Shown: positions 54,009 through 63,647 of the stretch, one piece after another
Numbering within the stretch: the stretch's first letter is position 1
Layout of the letters: each line of letters opens with the position of its first letter
DNA from: Alphaproteobacteria bacterium
Lineage (GTDB): Bacteria > Pseudomonadota > Alphaproteobacteria > Micavibrionales > Micavibrionaceae
Assembly: GCA_021775965.1 (NCBI GenBank)
Contig: JAJFGV010000052.1
Coordinates: forward strand, 1-64,000
Length of the DNA stretch: 64,000 nucleotides
Direction: 5' to 3'
The notes under the pieces: generated by a model
Told to the model about the DNA's origin: nothing
Databases searched by the model: none
What the model saw: the letters and a program-made list of their open reading frames with translations, nothing else
Translations under genes and position numbers: made by a program

Positions 54009-54057
54009 CGTTGTAATTCAGTTAAACTACTGCAATATTTCTGAGGAAAAAGAAAAA

Positions 54058-54315
54058 ATGACCACAAGAAAAACCGAAAAGAAGACAACACCGCATGTCG
54101 GAAAAGATTTTCCTGTTGCTGTAGGCAGGCCGAAAAGTCTACATTGCGCACTTCGTGTTGTCCCCTATACAGAAAAAACGCAGGCAAGCTCTCAAAGCCT
54201 GGCTATGCAACAAGCCGAATTTTCCGAGGAAGGAAGAGAGCCGAATGACACCCGTTCTGGCACCTATGTTACGTATTTTAAGCAGCAGAAGCCACTGAAG
54301 CCGCAATATTTCTGA
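54058..54315 (+). CDS. Small accessory protein C
   Basis: An 85-residue protein, basic at the N-terminus ([12 protein letters not shown]), then [12 protein letters not shown] and a polar end with several Gln, Ser and Tyr ([18 protein letters not shown]). GAGGAA lies about 12 nt before the ATG. Its last 38 nt overlap the end of acnA on the other strand. No similarity to proteins A or B was seen. Third gene of the small accessory cluster. Confidence 0.5.
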   Translation: MTTRKTEKKTTPHVGKDFPVAVGRPKSLHCALRVVPYTEKTQASSQSLAMQQAEFSEEGREPNDTRSGTYVTYFKQQKPLKPQYF

Positions 54316-56968
54316 GCACATAATGCAAAATCCCGCCATTGCGGTAGTATTCCACTTCATCCAGCGTATCGATCCGGCAGAGCAGCGTAACCTCTTCACT
54401 TGAACCATCCGCCCGATGCACCGTCAGCGCAATATCCTGTCCGGGCTTAATATCACCAGCCATACCACTGACATCAAAGGTCTCTTCGCCTGTTAAACCA
54501 AGCGACGTCCGGCTTACACCATCTTTAAACTGCAGCGGGATAACACCCATGCCAATAAGATTGGAGCGATGGATACGCTCAAACCCTTCCGCAATTACGG
54601 CCTTCACGCCGAGCAACCTTGTACCCTTCGCCGCCCAGTCACGGCTGGAACCCATACCGTATTCTTTCCCGGCGAATACCACCAAAGGCGTTCCCGCATC
54701 TTTGTATTTCAGTGCCGCATCGTAAATGCTCGTCTGTTCGCCACTTGGAATATGTTTGGTGTAACCGCCTTCGACGTTATCGAGCATTTCATTTCTAATC
54801 CTGATATTGGCGAACGTACCGCGCGTCATCACACGATCATTACCACGACGCGAACCATAAGAATTAAAGTCACGCGGCTCAACACCATTCTCGACAAGGT
54901 ATTCCCCAGCTGGATGATCTTTCTTAAACGCACCAGCTGGTGAAATATGATCGGTCGTCACGCTGTCACCCAATATCGCCAGCGCATAAGCACCCTTGAT
55001 ATCGGACGTTGCATCAGCATTCGCACTCATCCCCTCAAAGAAAGGCGGGTTCTGAATATAGGTTGAGCTATCACTCCAGTTATATGTTTCACCGGAATCA
55101 TCACCACCAATCGCCTGCCATTCCGGTGGACCCTTAAACACGTCAGCATATCTATCGGTAAACATTTGAGACGTCAGACAACTACGCACTGTATTTTCAA
55201 TCTCTTTGTTGGTCGGCCAGATGTCTTTCATAAACACATCATTGCCATCCTGATCCTGCCCCAACGGATCCTTATAAAGATCAACTTTCATCGATCCGGC
55301 AATCGCATAAGCAACAACCAGAGGCGGCGAAGCCAGATAATTCGATTTCACATGTGGCGAAATACGGCCTTCAAAATTCCTGTTACCCGAAAGCACAGAT
55401 GTCACATTCAGATCACCTGCCTCAACTGCCTTGCCAATCGGCTCAGGTAGTGGCCCGGAATTGCCGATACAGGTCGTACAGCCATAACCAACCGTATTAA
55501 AACCCAAGGCATCCAGATCTTCCTGCAAGCCCGCCTTGTTGAGATAATCCGTCACCACCTGCGATCCCGGTGCCAGCGAGGTCTTCACCCATGGCTTCAC
55601 GGTCAAACCTTTTTCGCGTGCCTTACGCGCCACGAGGCCGGCCGCCAACATCACGGAAGGATTCGATGTATTCGTACAACTTGTGATAGCCGCAATCACC
55701 ACGTCGCCATTATCGAGCGTCTCATCACTGCCTTCAATCGGCACAGATTTTTCTTCCGGGCACACCGCGGCAAAACCGCTCACAGAATCCTTGAGTTCAA
55801 TCCGGTCCTGCGGACGTTTCGGACCTGATATACATGGCTCAACGCTCGCAAGGTCAAGCTCCAACGTCTTTGTAAATTCCGGGTCCGGGGAATTTGAATC
55901 ACGCCACATGCCCTGCTCCTTCGCATAGGCCTCGACCAAATTCACACGATGTTCATCACGCCCGGTAAAGCGCAAATAATTCAGCGTCTCTTCATCCACC
56001 GGAAAAAATCCGCAAGTCGCACCATATTCCGGCGCCATATTGGCGATCGTCGCCTGATCGGCAAGGCTCAGATGATCCAGCCCAGGGCCATAAAATTCTA
56101 CAAATTTTCCTACCACGCCCAGCTCGCGCAGCATCTGCACCACGACCAGAACCAAATCGGTCGCGGTTGTGCCTTCCTTCAATTGACCGGTCATTTTAAA
56201 ACCAACCACCTCGGGAATAACCATCGATACGGGCTGCCCCAACATCGCCGCTTCGGCTTCAATACCACCAACACCCCAGCCCAGCACGGCCAGACCGTTA
56301 ATCATCGTTGTATGAGAATCCGTTCCAACCAGCGTGTCAGGATAAGCAACCTGCCTGCCCTCATTATTTTCATCATCTTCAACCCAGACCGTCTGCGCCA
56401 GATATTCCAAATTCACCTGGTGGCAAATCCCTGTGCCCGGCGGCACCACGCGAAAGTTTTTAAACGCACCCTGCCCCCATTTCAAAAATTCATAGCGCTC
56501 ACCATTGCGTTCAAACTCACGCTCGACATTGGCCTGCACCGCATCATTGGTGCCGAATTTATCAACCATCACCGAGTGATCAATCACCAAATCAACCTGG
56601 CTAAGCGGATTAATGCTCTGCACATCACCACCTAACGCGGCCATCGCTTCACGCATCGCGGCCAGATCAACCACCGCCGGCACGCCGGTAAAATCCTGCA
56701 TCAACACGCGCGCCGGACGGTAAGCAATCTCGGTATCTGATTTTTTATTCTTGAGCCAGTCGGCCAAAGCCTGAATGTCATCTGTCGTAACACTGCGCCC
56801 GTCTTCAAAGCGCAAAAGATTTTCCAGCAGAACTTTTAAGGTATAGGGCAAACGCGATATATCACCGATTTTCTCGGCCGCCGCAGCAAGCGAGAAATAA
56901 TCGTAATCCTTACCATCAACGGTGAGTGTTTTGCGTGTACCCAGAGAATCTTGACCAGTGCGTGTCAT
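54278..56968 (-). CDS. acnA: Aconitate hydratase A
   Basis: An 896-residue TCA-cycle enzyme converting citrate to isocitrate, with a [4Fe-4S] cluster. The AcnA/IRP1-type order is seen: [39 protein letters not shown], cluster cysteines in [16 protein letters not shown] and [12 protein letters not shown], then [13 protein letters not shown] and the swivel domain with [16 protein letters not shown] (active-site Ser and Arg) and [14 protein letters not shown]. Length is normal. The gene overlaps the accessory ORF at 54058 by 38 nt end to end. Confidence 0.97.
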   Translation of the reverse strand: MTRTGQDSLGTRKTLTVDGKDYDYFSLAAAAEKIGDISRLPYTLKVLLENLLRFEDGRSVTTDDIQALADWLKNKKSDTEIAYRPARVLMQDFTGVPAVVDLAAMREAMAALGGDVQSINPLSQVDLVIDHSVMVDKFGTNDAVQANVEREFERNGERYEFLKWGQGAFKNFRVVPPGTGICHQVNLEYLAQTVWVEDDENNEGRQVAYPDTLVGTDSHTTMINGLAVLGWGVGGIEAEAAMLGQPVSMVIPEVVGFKMTGQLKEGTTATDLVLVVVQMLRELGVVGKFVEFYGPGLDHLSLADQATIANMAPEYGATCGFFPVDEETLNYLRFTGRDEHRVNLVEAYAKEQGMWRDSNSPDPEFTKTLELDLASVEPCISGPKRPQDRIELKDSVSGFAAVCPEEKSVPIEGSDETLDNGDVVIAAITSCTNTSNPSVMLAAGLVARKAREKGLTVKPWVKTSLAPGSQVVTDYLNKAGLQEDLDALGFNTVGYGCTTCIGNSGPLPEPIGKAVEAGDLNVTSVLSGNRNFEGRISPHVKSNYLASPPLVVAYAIAGSMKVDLYKDPLGQDQDGNDVFMKDIWPTNKEIENTVRSCLTSQMFTDRYADVFKGPPEWQAIGGDDSGETYNWSDSSTYIQNPPFFEGMSANADATSDIKGAYALAILGDSVTTDHISPAGAFKKDHPAGEYLVENGVEPRDFNSYGSRRGNDRVMTRGTFANIRIRNEMLDNVEGGYTKHIPSGEQTSIYDAALKYKDAGTPLVVFAGKEYGMGSSRDWAAKGTRLLGVKAVIAEGFERIHRSNLIGMGVIPLQFKDGVSRTSLGLTGEETFDVSGMAGDIKPGQDIALTVHRADGSSEEVTLLCRIDTLDEVEYYRNGGILHYVLRNIAASVASAA

Positions 56969-56997
56969 AACGTTTATCCCTTATTGAATCTATTGTC

Positions 56998-57065
56998 TGT
57001 CATCCTGAACGAAGTGAAGGATCTCCCTGATTTATGAGATTCTTCGGCTACGCCTCAGAATGACA
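56998..57065. repeat. Palindromic extragenic repeat upstream of acnA
   Basis: TGTCATCCTGAACGAAGTGA on the left mirrors TCAGAATGACA on the right, with GATCTC and GAGATT in the centre. It belongs to the same class as the 42842 element. Confidence 0.7.
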
Positions 57066-57137
57066 CCTGAGGAAGCATATCATGAACCGAAAAGTGATAA
57101 AAAGTAGTTAATATGGGTGCGAGAGTATGTGGGGAGA

Positions 57138-57785
57138 TTAGTTTAGGGAAAAACAATCATATTTTTTGGCATTTAACAAACCCAGGCGGCCCATACAAGA
57201 AGTGTATAAATTAGCAGTACGATTATTATACAAATCCTGAGCTATAATTTGTTCAAGAATGTCTTTTGCTTCCCACAGCCGGTCGTTAGACTCTAAAAAT
57301 TCGACCAGTAAATTATGGGTATCTATATTTTTAGGCTCTCTATCAATAACTTCACGAAAACAGAGTTCCGCCTCATGGCTATTGCTTTCTTGCTGCCGGA
57401 GACAAATACCCAAATTTGACATTGCCAACATGTAATAAGGATTCAACTCTAAACTTTTTCGTAAATTTCTTTCTGCTTCACCAAGAAAGCCCTGCCCCTT
57501 CTGTCGAAGAAAAATGACACCAATATTATTGTGTGCCACCTCAAGGTCCTCACCATTTAATTCTACAACTTTGAGATAACTTTCTTTAGCTTTATCGCTA
57601 TTACCTTCTACAAGGTATCTGTTACCTAACCCTATATATGCAGCAGTATTTTCAGGATCCAGTATAACGGCTTCTTCAAGCTTTCTTTTGGCTTTGATGT
57701 CAGTCCCCGCCTGTCTCTGTAGTTGCTGAAACTCAAAAACTAGATCGGCCGCTTTTTCTTTATCTCTCCAAAAACTTTCACTCAT
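57138..57785 (-). CDS. TPR-repeat protein
   Basis: A 215-residue helical protein made of about four or five tetratricopeptide repeats: KLEEAVILDPENTAAYIGLG, SYLKVVELNGEDLEVAHNNI, RNLRKSLELNPYYMLAMSNL, CFREVIDREPKNIDTHNLLV and a final incomplete one. It is a soluble protein-protein binding scaffold, lacking a signal peptide or membrane segment. ATG 57785 is preferred over a TTG 18 nt upstream. A+T-rich compared with acnA. Partner unknown. Confidence 0.8.
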   Translation of the reverse strand: MSESFWRDKEKAADLVFEFQQLQRQAGTDIKAKRKLEEAVILDPENTAAYIGLGNRYLVEGNSDKAKESYLKVVELNGEDLEVAHNNIGVIFLRQKGQGFLGEAERNLRKSLELNPYYMLAMSNLGICLRQQESNSHEAELCFREVIDREPKNIDTHNLLVEFLESNDRLWEAKDILEQIIAQDLYNNRTANLYTSCMGRLGLLNAKKYDCFSLN

Positions 57786-58093
57786 GGCACTATTTACTCT
57801 CAAAACACCGTTTACAGTCCCTTTTGTAGCAATACATTATATATATGTCAAAAATATATTAGCCGCCACTCCAACCAAAAAACCAATACTTTAGTATGTA
57901 TTCATCAAAAATCATCCCAGAAAATCTCCTTTAAAATCAAACATTTATGAAAATCCTCGAAATCGGCACGCTATTTCCTCTTTTTGGCCACATTTGAAAT
58001 CCATACTTAAATTATAGAGATTGAAGAAGGCCAAAGAATTCCAAAGGATTATTAAGCTCTCTTCTACCATTTAGTCGGCTCACTACCGTAATT

Positions 58094-58125
58094 AAACCGC
58101 TGCTTCTACCAAGGCAGCGGTTTTT
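58094..58125 (+). terminator. Strong terminator with no upstream gene
   Basis: AAACCGCTGC (58094-58103) and GCAGCGGTTT (58114-58123) form a perfect 10-bp stem followed by T. Confidence 0.8.
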
Positions 58126-58152
58126 ACTTGTGCGGGCTTTCATTCTTGCACT

Positions 58153-58180
58153 TTGCCCCATGCGATGAATCTCCTATAAA
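58153..58180 (+). promoter_or_regulatory. Leaderless-type promoter of the ccm operon
   Basis: TTGCCC (58153-58158), 16-nt spacer, TATAAA (58175-58180), then 6 nt to the ccmA ATG with no Shine-Dalgarno. Confidence 0.5.
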
Positions 58181-58186
58181 GCCTGT

Positions 58187-58834
58187 ATGGCTGTTTTTTC
58201 CGGATATAACTTAAGCTGCGCGCGTGGTCACAGGCTGATCTTCGAGGATCTATCCTTTGAGATTGAATCGGGTCAAATTCTGACCCTGACCGGCTCGAAT
58301 GGCTGCGGCAAGACCAGTTTGCTCCGTATGATGGCCGGGCTTCTTGATCCCTTTACCGGCTCCATTCAATGGAAGGGTGAAAATACAGGCAGTGACTTCC
58401 TCAGCCGTAATATCCTCTGGATGGCGCAGGAAACACCGTTAAAGCCTCAGCTCTCCGTGATTGAGAACCTGCAATTCCTTTCCTGCATCATGGGTGGGCC
58501 ATCGGACAAAGCCGCCATTCAGGAATCTCTCGAAAAAGCCGGGCTCGGGCGTTTTTCTCATTACCCGGTCAGTTATCTTTCCATGGGCCAGCGGCGGCGC
58601 ACATTGCTCACGCTTCTCTATCTCGTGAAGCGCAAAATATGGCTGATTGATGAACCCACCAACCATCTCGACAAAGAAGGCCGCGATCATTTGGTGAACG
58701 GCGTATCAGACTACGTAAAACAGGGCGGCATTGCTGTCATCGCCACCCACCGACCAGAGCTCTGGGGCTCATGTACCATTCTTGATGTCTCCGCGTTTCG
58801 TGAAGGCACGAAAGAAGAAAGGCAAGCGGCATGA
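58187..58834 (+). CDS. ccmA: Heme exporter ATPase CcmA
   Basis: A 215-residue ABC ATPase that powers release of holo-CcmE from the CcmC heme complex in System I cytochrome c maturation. Walker A LTGSNGCGKTSLLRMMAGL near residue 35, ABC signature LSMGQRRRTLL, Walker B IWLIDEPTNHLD and a switch histidine in ATHRPEL. First gene of ccmA-B-C-D-E-F-G-H-I; its end overlaps ccmB by 4 nt. Appears leaderless. Confidence 0.95.
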   Translation: MAVFSGYNLSCARGHRLIFEDLSFEIESGQILTLTGSNGCGKTSLLRMMAGLLDPFTGSIQWKGENTGSDFLSRNILWMAQETPLKPQLSVIENLQFLSCIMGGPSDKAAIQESLEKAGLGRFSHYPVSYLSMGQRRRTLLTLLYLVKRKIWLIDEPTNHLDKEGRDHLVNGVSDYVKQGGIAVIATHRPELWGSCTILDVSAFREGTKEERQAA

Positions 58835-59493
58835 CCCCCTTCAACGCCATCTTGTTCAAAGACCTCAAAAGTGATTTCCGTCACGGCGGACAGTTTCTTT
58901 TTCTGCCGGCGTTCTTTCTACTCATTGTCATGTTGTACCCGCTCAGCCTTGGCGCCAATCTCAAAGTCCTACAAACCGCCGCGCCGGGGCTTTTGATGAT
59001 CGCCGCTTTGCTGGCCTCGCTCCTGCCGCTGGAAAAACTTTATACCGACGACATGAAAGACGGCACGATGGATTTGCTCATGCTTTCACCGCAACCAGTT
59101 TCCTTTTATACTGGCGGGAAAATCCTGGCGCACTGGATTATCGCCGGATTGCCGCTGGTCATCATGAGCCCTCTGATGGCGCTCATGATGGGGCTCAGCA
59201 TAAACTGGCCGGACGTTCTCTTGATCTTTATCCCGGCCACGCTGCTCTTTGTCCTCATCGGTCAGATCGCCGCTGCGCTCAGCCTGGGTGCACGGCGCGG
59301 GTCGGTTTTGCTGGCGCTGCTCGTCATTCCGCTTTACATTCCGGTATTGATATTCGGTGCCGGAGCGCTCGACTTGCTACAAACCGAAAATCCGGCCAAA
59401 GGTCCGATGCTGTTCCTCTGGGCCGGATTGGCTTTTACACTACCTGTAACCCCACTGGTGACCACGAAACTTTTAAAAATGCAGATGGATTAG
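58831..59493 (+). CDS. ccmB: Heme exporter membrane protein CcmB
   Basis: A 220-residue inner-membrane protein with six hydrophobic segments, the permease partner of CcmA. Family features include the FKDLKSDFRHGGQFLFLPAF start, PLEKLYTDDMKDGTMDLLML in the first cytosolic loop, KILAHWIIAGLPLVIMSPLM and SLGARRGSVLLALLVIPLYI. Coupled to ccmA by a 4-nt overlap; ccmC follows after 3 nt. Confidence 0.95.
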   Translation: MTPFNAILFKDLKSDFRHGGQFLFLPAFFLLIVMLYPLSLGANLKVLQTAAPGLLMIAALLASLLPLEKLYTDDMKDGTMDLLMLSPQPVSFYTGGKILAHWIIAGLPLVIMSPLMALMMGLSINWPDVLLIFIPATLLFVLIGQIAAALSLGARRGSVLLALLVIPLYIPVLIFGAGALDLLQTENPAKGPMLFLWAGLAFTLPVTPLVTTKLLKMQMD

Positions 59494-59496
59494 ATT

Positions 59497-60225
59497 ATGT
59501 TCGGATACGCCAATCCAAAAAGATACCAAGCCCTCAGCCACTACATCTTTATCGCGGCGGCAATTTTGGCCACGCTGTTTCTTAGCTTTGGTCTTTATCT
59601 TGCCCTCATCGCTTCGCCGCCGGATTACCAGCAATCCGAAACCGTGCGCATTATGTATGTCCATGTTCCTGCCGCCTGGCTATCGATGTTTATCTATGCC
59701 TCTATGGCTGTTGCGGCGCTAGTCCTCACCATCTGGAAACATACGCTGGCCGGATTTTATATCCGCGCCGCCGCGCCGATTGGCGCCGCCTTCACCGCTG
59801 CCTGCCTCATCAGCGGTGCATTATGGGGACAGCCAACATGGGGCACATGGTGGGTCTGGGATGCACGCCTGACATCCGTGCTCATCCTCTTCTTCCTTTA
59901 TCTCGGCGCGATTGCCCTAAACAACGCCTACGACAACCCGGATAAAGGCAATCAGGCCAGCGCATGGCTGGTCCTTGTCGGCTCCGTCAATTTACCGATC
60001 ATCAAATTTTCAGTTGAATGGTGGAACACGCTGCACCAACCGGCTAGCCTCACCAGCCTGTCGAAAATCACCAGCCCCGGCATTCACGCAGATATGCTAA
60101 CACCACTTTTGGTTATGGCGGTAGGCTTCCTATGCCTTTACAGCGCACTTGTTATCCTGCGGCTCGACAATGAAATCCTGAGCCGCAAAATCCATGTCCT
60201 AAGATTAAGGACGATCAATGGCTGA
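59497..60225 (+). CDS. ccmC: Heme-handling protein CcmC
   Basis: A 242-residue inner-membrane protein with six hydrophobic segments that presents heme to CcmE. The tryptophan-rich periplasmic WWD domain reads WGTWWVWDARLTSVLILFF near residue 115, and flanking histidines lie in IMYVHVPAAWLS and WWNTLHQPAS. Overlaps ccmD by 8 nt. Confidence 0.96.
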   Translation: MFGYANPKRYQALSHYIFIAAAILATLFLSFGLYLALIASPPDYQQSETVRIMYVHVPAAWLSMFIYASMAVAALVLTIWKHTLAGFYIRAAAPIGAAFTAACLISGALWGQPTWGTWWVWDARLTSVLILFFLYLGAIALNNAYDNPDKGNQASAWLVLVGSVNLPIIKFSVEWWNTLHQPASLTSLSKITSPGIHADMLTPLLVMAVGFLCLYSALVILRLDNEILSRKIHVLRLRTING

Positions 60226-60367
60226 ATTTTTTAATATGAACGGATATGGACTTTATATCTGGGGCGCTTACGGCGCCACAGGGCTAATATTCTTTGCGCT
60301 CTTTGCACTGACACTATATAAAACGCTCAAGCTCAAGCGCGAACGCCGCCTATTGGAAAAACAATAA
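60218..60367 (+). CDS. ccmD: Heme exporter small protein CcmD
   Basis: A 49-residue protein with one membrane segment (YIWGAYGATGLIFFALFALT) and a basic C-terminal tail (KTLKLKRERRLLEKQ), exactly the CcmD pattern. It helps release holo-CcmE from the CcmABC complex. It starts inside the end of ccmC and ends one base before ccmE. It is too short for routine ORF calling but is certain from its position and form. Confidence 0.9.
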   Translation: MAEFFNMNGYGLYIWGAYGATGLIFFALFALTLYKTLKLKRERRLLEKQ

Positions 60368-60368
60368 T

Positions 60369-60812
60369 ATGACACGCAAACAACAAAGAATTTCCGCTAT
60401 CTTGCTCGTACTGTTCGGCGCCAGCATTGCCGTCAGCCTGTCACTGATGGCTCTGAAAGAAAACGTCACCTATTTTTATTACCCCTCTGACATTTTCGAG
60501 GAGAAAAAAGAAATTCCACGCGATAAAAACTTTCGCATGGGCGGGCTGGTGGTTGAAGGATCGATCAGCAAAAGCGGCACGATCACCAATTTTGTTATTA
60601 CCGACACCGTTCATACCATCTCCATGTCCTATGAAGGCATTCTTCCTGATTTGTTTCGTGAAGAGCAGGGCATCATCGCCACAGGGCAACTCAACGATGA
60701 CGGCATATTCGTCGCCGACACTCTGCTGGCCAAGCATGATGAAAACTATATGCCGCCCGAGATTGCCAAAGCATTAGAGAAGGTGAAGAGGTCCGATAAA
60801 ACGAGCCCATGA
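60369..60812 (+). CDS. ccmE: Heme chaperone CcmE
   Basis: A 147-residue membrane-anchored periplasmic chaperone that carries heme covalently to CcmF. One N-terminal membrane segment (ISAILLVLFGASIAVSLSLM), an OB-fold domain with RMGGLVVEGSISK and VADTLLAKHDENYMPPE, in which the histidine near residue 122 binds heme and the tyrosine four residues later is the axial ligand (HDENY). ATGA overlap with ccmF. Confidence 0.95.
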   Translation: MTRKQQRISAILLVLFGASIAVSLSLMALKENVTYFYYPSDIFEEKKEIPRDKNFRMGGLVVEGSISKSGTITNFVITDTVHTISMSYEGILPDLFREEQGIIATGQLNDDGIFVADTLLAKHDENYMPPEIAKALEKVKRSDKTSP

Positions 60813-62716
60813 TTCCTGAACTCGGACATTTTGCCCTGATCCTCGCGCTGCTCATAGCTTTAGCGCAAGCCACCCTGCCCTTTCCAGAGATTAAAAAGCG
60901 CAGCGCGATCTTACTTTTTGTACTCAACCTTGCGGCGTTCCTGTCTTTAATGTGGGCTTATATTGTTACCGATTTATCAGTGGCCAATGTCGCCGAGAAC
61001 TCTCATACGCTAAAACCTTTCGTCTATAAAGTTGCCGGCGTCTGGGGCAACCACGAAGGATCAATGTTGCTGTGGTCACTGATGCTGTCACTGTTTTCGA
61101 TGTTGGTCGCATTATCAAAGGTACAACCGGAAACGTTCAAAACAAAAATCCTTTCAATACAAGGCATGCTGTCGACGGGATTTCTGGCCTTCATCCTGTT
61201 CACATCCAATCCGTTTGTCCGCATAGGCGCGCCGCCAGTTGACGGCGCCGGTCTCAACCCGGTCCTACAAGACCCTGGCCTGGCCATTCACCCACCACTT
61301 TTATATATGGGCTATGTTGGTTTTTCCGTGGCCTTTGCTTTTGCTATTGCTGGACTGCTTGAGGGCAAGCTCGACAAAGACTGGGCGCGGGCAGTTAAAC
61401 CCTGGGTGTTGCTCGCCTGGTCATCCCTTTCGGCCGGCATCGCACTCGGCTCCTGGTGGGCATATTACGAGCTCGGCTGGGGCGGCTGGTGGTTCTGGGA
61501 TCCAGTTGAAAATGCTTCCCTCATGCCGTGGCTACTCGGCACCGCCCTTCTCCACTCTGTTATCGTCCTTGAAAAACGCGATACACTCAAGCGCTGGGTC
61601 GCATTACTGGCCATCCTCACCTTCAGCCTGTCAATGCTGGGCACCTTCCTCGTCCGCTCGGGCGTTTTAACTTCCGTACACGCCTTTGCCGTTGATCCAA
61701 TGCGTGGCGTTTTTATTCTTGGCCTGCTCACTTTATATACGGGCGGCGCGCTTGCCGTTTACGCCTGGAAAGCCCACACCCTCGAAAGCAAAGCCGCGCT
61801 TTCTCCCTTAAGCCGCGAAAGCTCTTTGATCTTCAATAACCTTTTCATGGCCACAGCCTGCGCGACTGTGTTTATCGGCACTTTATATCCGCTTCTGATG
61901 GAAGCCCTGAACGCCGAACAAATCTCTGTCGGCCCGCCTTATTTCACCGCGACCTTCGTACCGCTGATGATCCCGGCGCTGTTGCTGATGGGCATAGCGC
62001 CCTTCATCCCATGGAAGAAAGGCAACGTTAACTCCCTAACCCCACGCCTCAAGCTTCCCATCCTTACAACAATAGGTATCCTTCTTCCCCTGATTTGGAT
62101 CATGGAAAATAATAATGGCGAAGAAACCCACCCCATCGGCGTTTGGGTCGGCCTGGCCGTTGCTTTATGGCTTTCCATCTCCACCATCACCGAATGGGTA
62201 CAGCGCACAGAATTAAAACCCGAGCGCATCAAATTCCTGCCGCTCTCAAGCTGGGGCATGAGCACAGCACATTTGGGAATCGCTGTTGCCCTGTTCGGTA
62301 TGATCGGCTCGACATTATGGCTGCAGGAAAAAGTTGCGCTGATGAAACCCGGCGACGTCATGGAAATCGGCCGCTATGAATTAAAACTGGAGGAAGTCGG
62401 CGGAAAGTTTGGTCCAAACTATGCAGCCGATGCGGCGCAGATCGAATTAAAAGCCAGCGGGCGTAAAATTGACACCCTCAAGCCCGAACGCCGTCATTAC
62501 CCGGTGGCACAGCAAGGCACCACCGAAGCTGCCATCCGCAAATCATGGCGCGATGATGTTTACGTCGCCCTCGGTGAACAGGATTCAGCAAAGCCAGAAT
62601 ACTGGGTCATCCGCGCCTATGTTCATCCGCTGGTGCCGTATTTGTGGCTGGGTTATGTGATGATTGCGCTGGGCGGGTTTTTGGCTCTGCTCGGCACGAG
62701 AAAGAAAAAAGCATGA
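60809..62716 (+). CDS. ccmF: Cytochrome c heme lyase CcmF
   Basis: A 635-residue polytopic membrane protein that attaches heme to apocytochrome c together with CcmH and CcmI. Seen: KVAGVWGNHEGSMLLWSLML with an essential histidine, the WWD domain WGGWWFWDPVENASLMPWL near residue 224, VRSGVLTSVHAFA, and YVHPLVPYLWLGYVMIALG at the C-terminus with the last conserved histidine. Normal length. Overlaps ccmE and ccmG by 4 nt each. Confidence 0.97.
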   Translation: MIPELGHFALILALLIALAQATLPFPEIKKRSAILLFVLNLAAFLSLMWAYIVTDLSVANVAENSHTLKPFVYKVAGVWGNHEGSMLLWSLMLSLFSMLVALSKVQPETFKTKILSIQGMLSTGFLAFILFTSNPFVRIGAPPVDGAGLNPVLQDPGLAIHPPLLYMGYVGFSVAFAFAIAGLLEGKLDKDWARAVKPWVLLAWSSLSAGIALGSWWAYYELGWGGWWFWDPVENASLMPWLLGTALLHSVIVLEKRDTLKRWVALLAILTFSLSMLGTFLVRSGVLTSVHAFAVDPMRGVFILGLLTLYTGGALAVYAWKAHTLESKAALSPLSRESSLIFNNLFMATACATVFIGTLYPLLMEALNAEQISVGPPYFTATFVPLMIPALLLMGIAPFIPWKKGNVNSLTPRLKLPILTTIGILLPLIWIMENNNGEETHPIGVWVGLAVALWLSISTITEWVQRTELKPERIKFLPLSSWGMSTAHLGIAVALFGMIGSTLWLQEKVALMKPGDVMEIGRYELKLEEVGGKFGPNYAADAAQIELKASGRKIDTLKPERRHYPVAQQGTTEAAIRKSWRDDVYVALGEQDSAKPEYWVIRAYVHPLVPYLWLGYVMIALGGFLALLGTRKKKA

Positions 62717-63225
62717 AGAGGAATATTATCAATTTTCTGCCCCTTGTGATTTTTCTGGCGCTGGTTGTTTCCTTTGCGACACTCCTCCTGCGCTCTGAAA
62801 AAATCGAAATGATCTCCAAGCCAATACCAACCTTAACCCTGGACGGCTTAAAAACCGAAGACATAAAGGGCCCGGCGCTCATCAACTTCTTCGCCAGTTG
62901 GTGCACACCCTGCCGCGCCGAACATGAGGTTCTGATGGAGCTATCCGAGAAACATAATCTGCCGATTTACGGCATTGCCTATAAAGATAAAAAAAGAGAC
63001 ACAGATCGCTACCTAAAAGAACTCGGCAATCCATACAAAAAAATCGGCCGCGATGAAAAAGGCCGCGCTTTTATCGATTGGGGATTATCAGGCGTGCCGG
63101 AAACGTTTCTGATCGATAGCGACAACATGATCCGCTATCACCACGCCGGCGTGTTGTTAGAAGAGAATATGAACGCTACGATCATGCCACTGATACAGAC
63201 CCTGCAAAGCGAGGGCAACAAATGA
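62713..63225 (+). CDS. ccmG: Thiol-disulfide reductase CcmG (DsbE)
   Basis: A 170-residue periplasmic thioredoxin-like protein that reduces the haem-binding cysteines of apocytochrome c. One N-terminal anchor (IINFLPLVIFLALVVSFATL) and a thioredoxin fold with active site FFASWCTPCRAEHE near residue 65 and the cis-proline loop SGVPETFLID. ATG at 62713 overlaps the ccmF stop; the upstream frame extension was rejected. Confidence 0.95.
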   Translation: MKRNIINFLPLVIFLALVVSFATLLLRSEKIEMISKPIPTLTLDGLKTEDIKGPALINFFASWCTPCRAEHEVLMELSEKHNLPIYGIAYKDKKRDTDRYLKELGNPYKKIGRDEKGRAFIDWGLSGVPETFLIDSDNMIRYHHAGVLLEENMNATIMPLIQTLQSEGNK

Positions 63226-63647
63226 CCTCACCCCTCTCTTTTGAATTATTTAAGATAACTTTGAAAGGAGCAATACTACTTCTCCTGTTTATCCCGTTGC
63301 TCGCTCACGCCTTCGTCAACCCAGATGAACAGCTGTCCGACCCAGCCCTCGAATCCCGCGCCCGCGAGATATCCAAAGACATCCGCTGCCCGGTTTGTGA
63401 AAGCCAGAATATCGATGAATCCGACGCCGATGTTGCCCGCGATTTGCGCATCCTCATCCGTGAACGCCTCACAGAAGGCGACAGCAACAAAGAAATTGTC
63501 GAATATTTACGCATCCGCTACGGCGATGTCATCCTGATGAACCCACCGCTGAACAAAACCACCACCCTGCTCTGGCTCGGACCGTTTATCGTCCTGACCT
63601 TTGGCGGGATCGGCACGTTTCTTTTTATTCGAAAGGCTCAAACATGA
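63222..63647 (+). CDS. ccmH: Cytochrome c maturation protein CcmH (CcmL type)
   Basis: A 141-residue periplasmic oxidoreductase subunit of the heme lyase complex. A signal/anchor (LLFIPLLAHAFVNP) is followed by the CcmH motif RCPVCESQNIDESDADVARD, with the redox cysteine pair, then LRIRYGDVILMNPPL and a C-terminal membrane segment (LLWLGPFIVLTFGGIGTFLF). Overlaps ccmG and ccmI by 4 nt. Confidence 0.95.
   Translation: MTSPLSFELFKITLKGAILLLLFIPLLAHAFVNPDEQLSDPALESRAREISKDIRCPVCESQNIDESDADVARDLRILIRERLTEGDSNKEIVEYLRIRYGDVILMNPPLNKTTTLLWLGPFIVLTFGGIGTFLFIRKAQT

Larger units (their letters stand above)
57786..58186. other. Intergenic region with unassigned transcript end
   Basis: No ORF longer than about 20 codons was found in either direction. 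It contains an A+T-rich stretch, a long-range pair TTTGGCC (57983 region) and GGCCAAA (58029 region), and a terminator at 58094 pointing right. Nothing coding lies before that terminator on the plus strand, so a small RNA is possible. Confidence 0.35.

Noticed and set aside
55949-56635. Plus-strand 228-codon ORF within acnA
   Set aside because: Antisense shadow of a strongly conserved gene.
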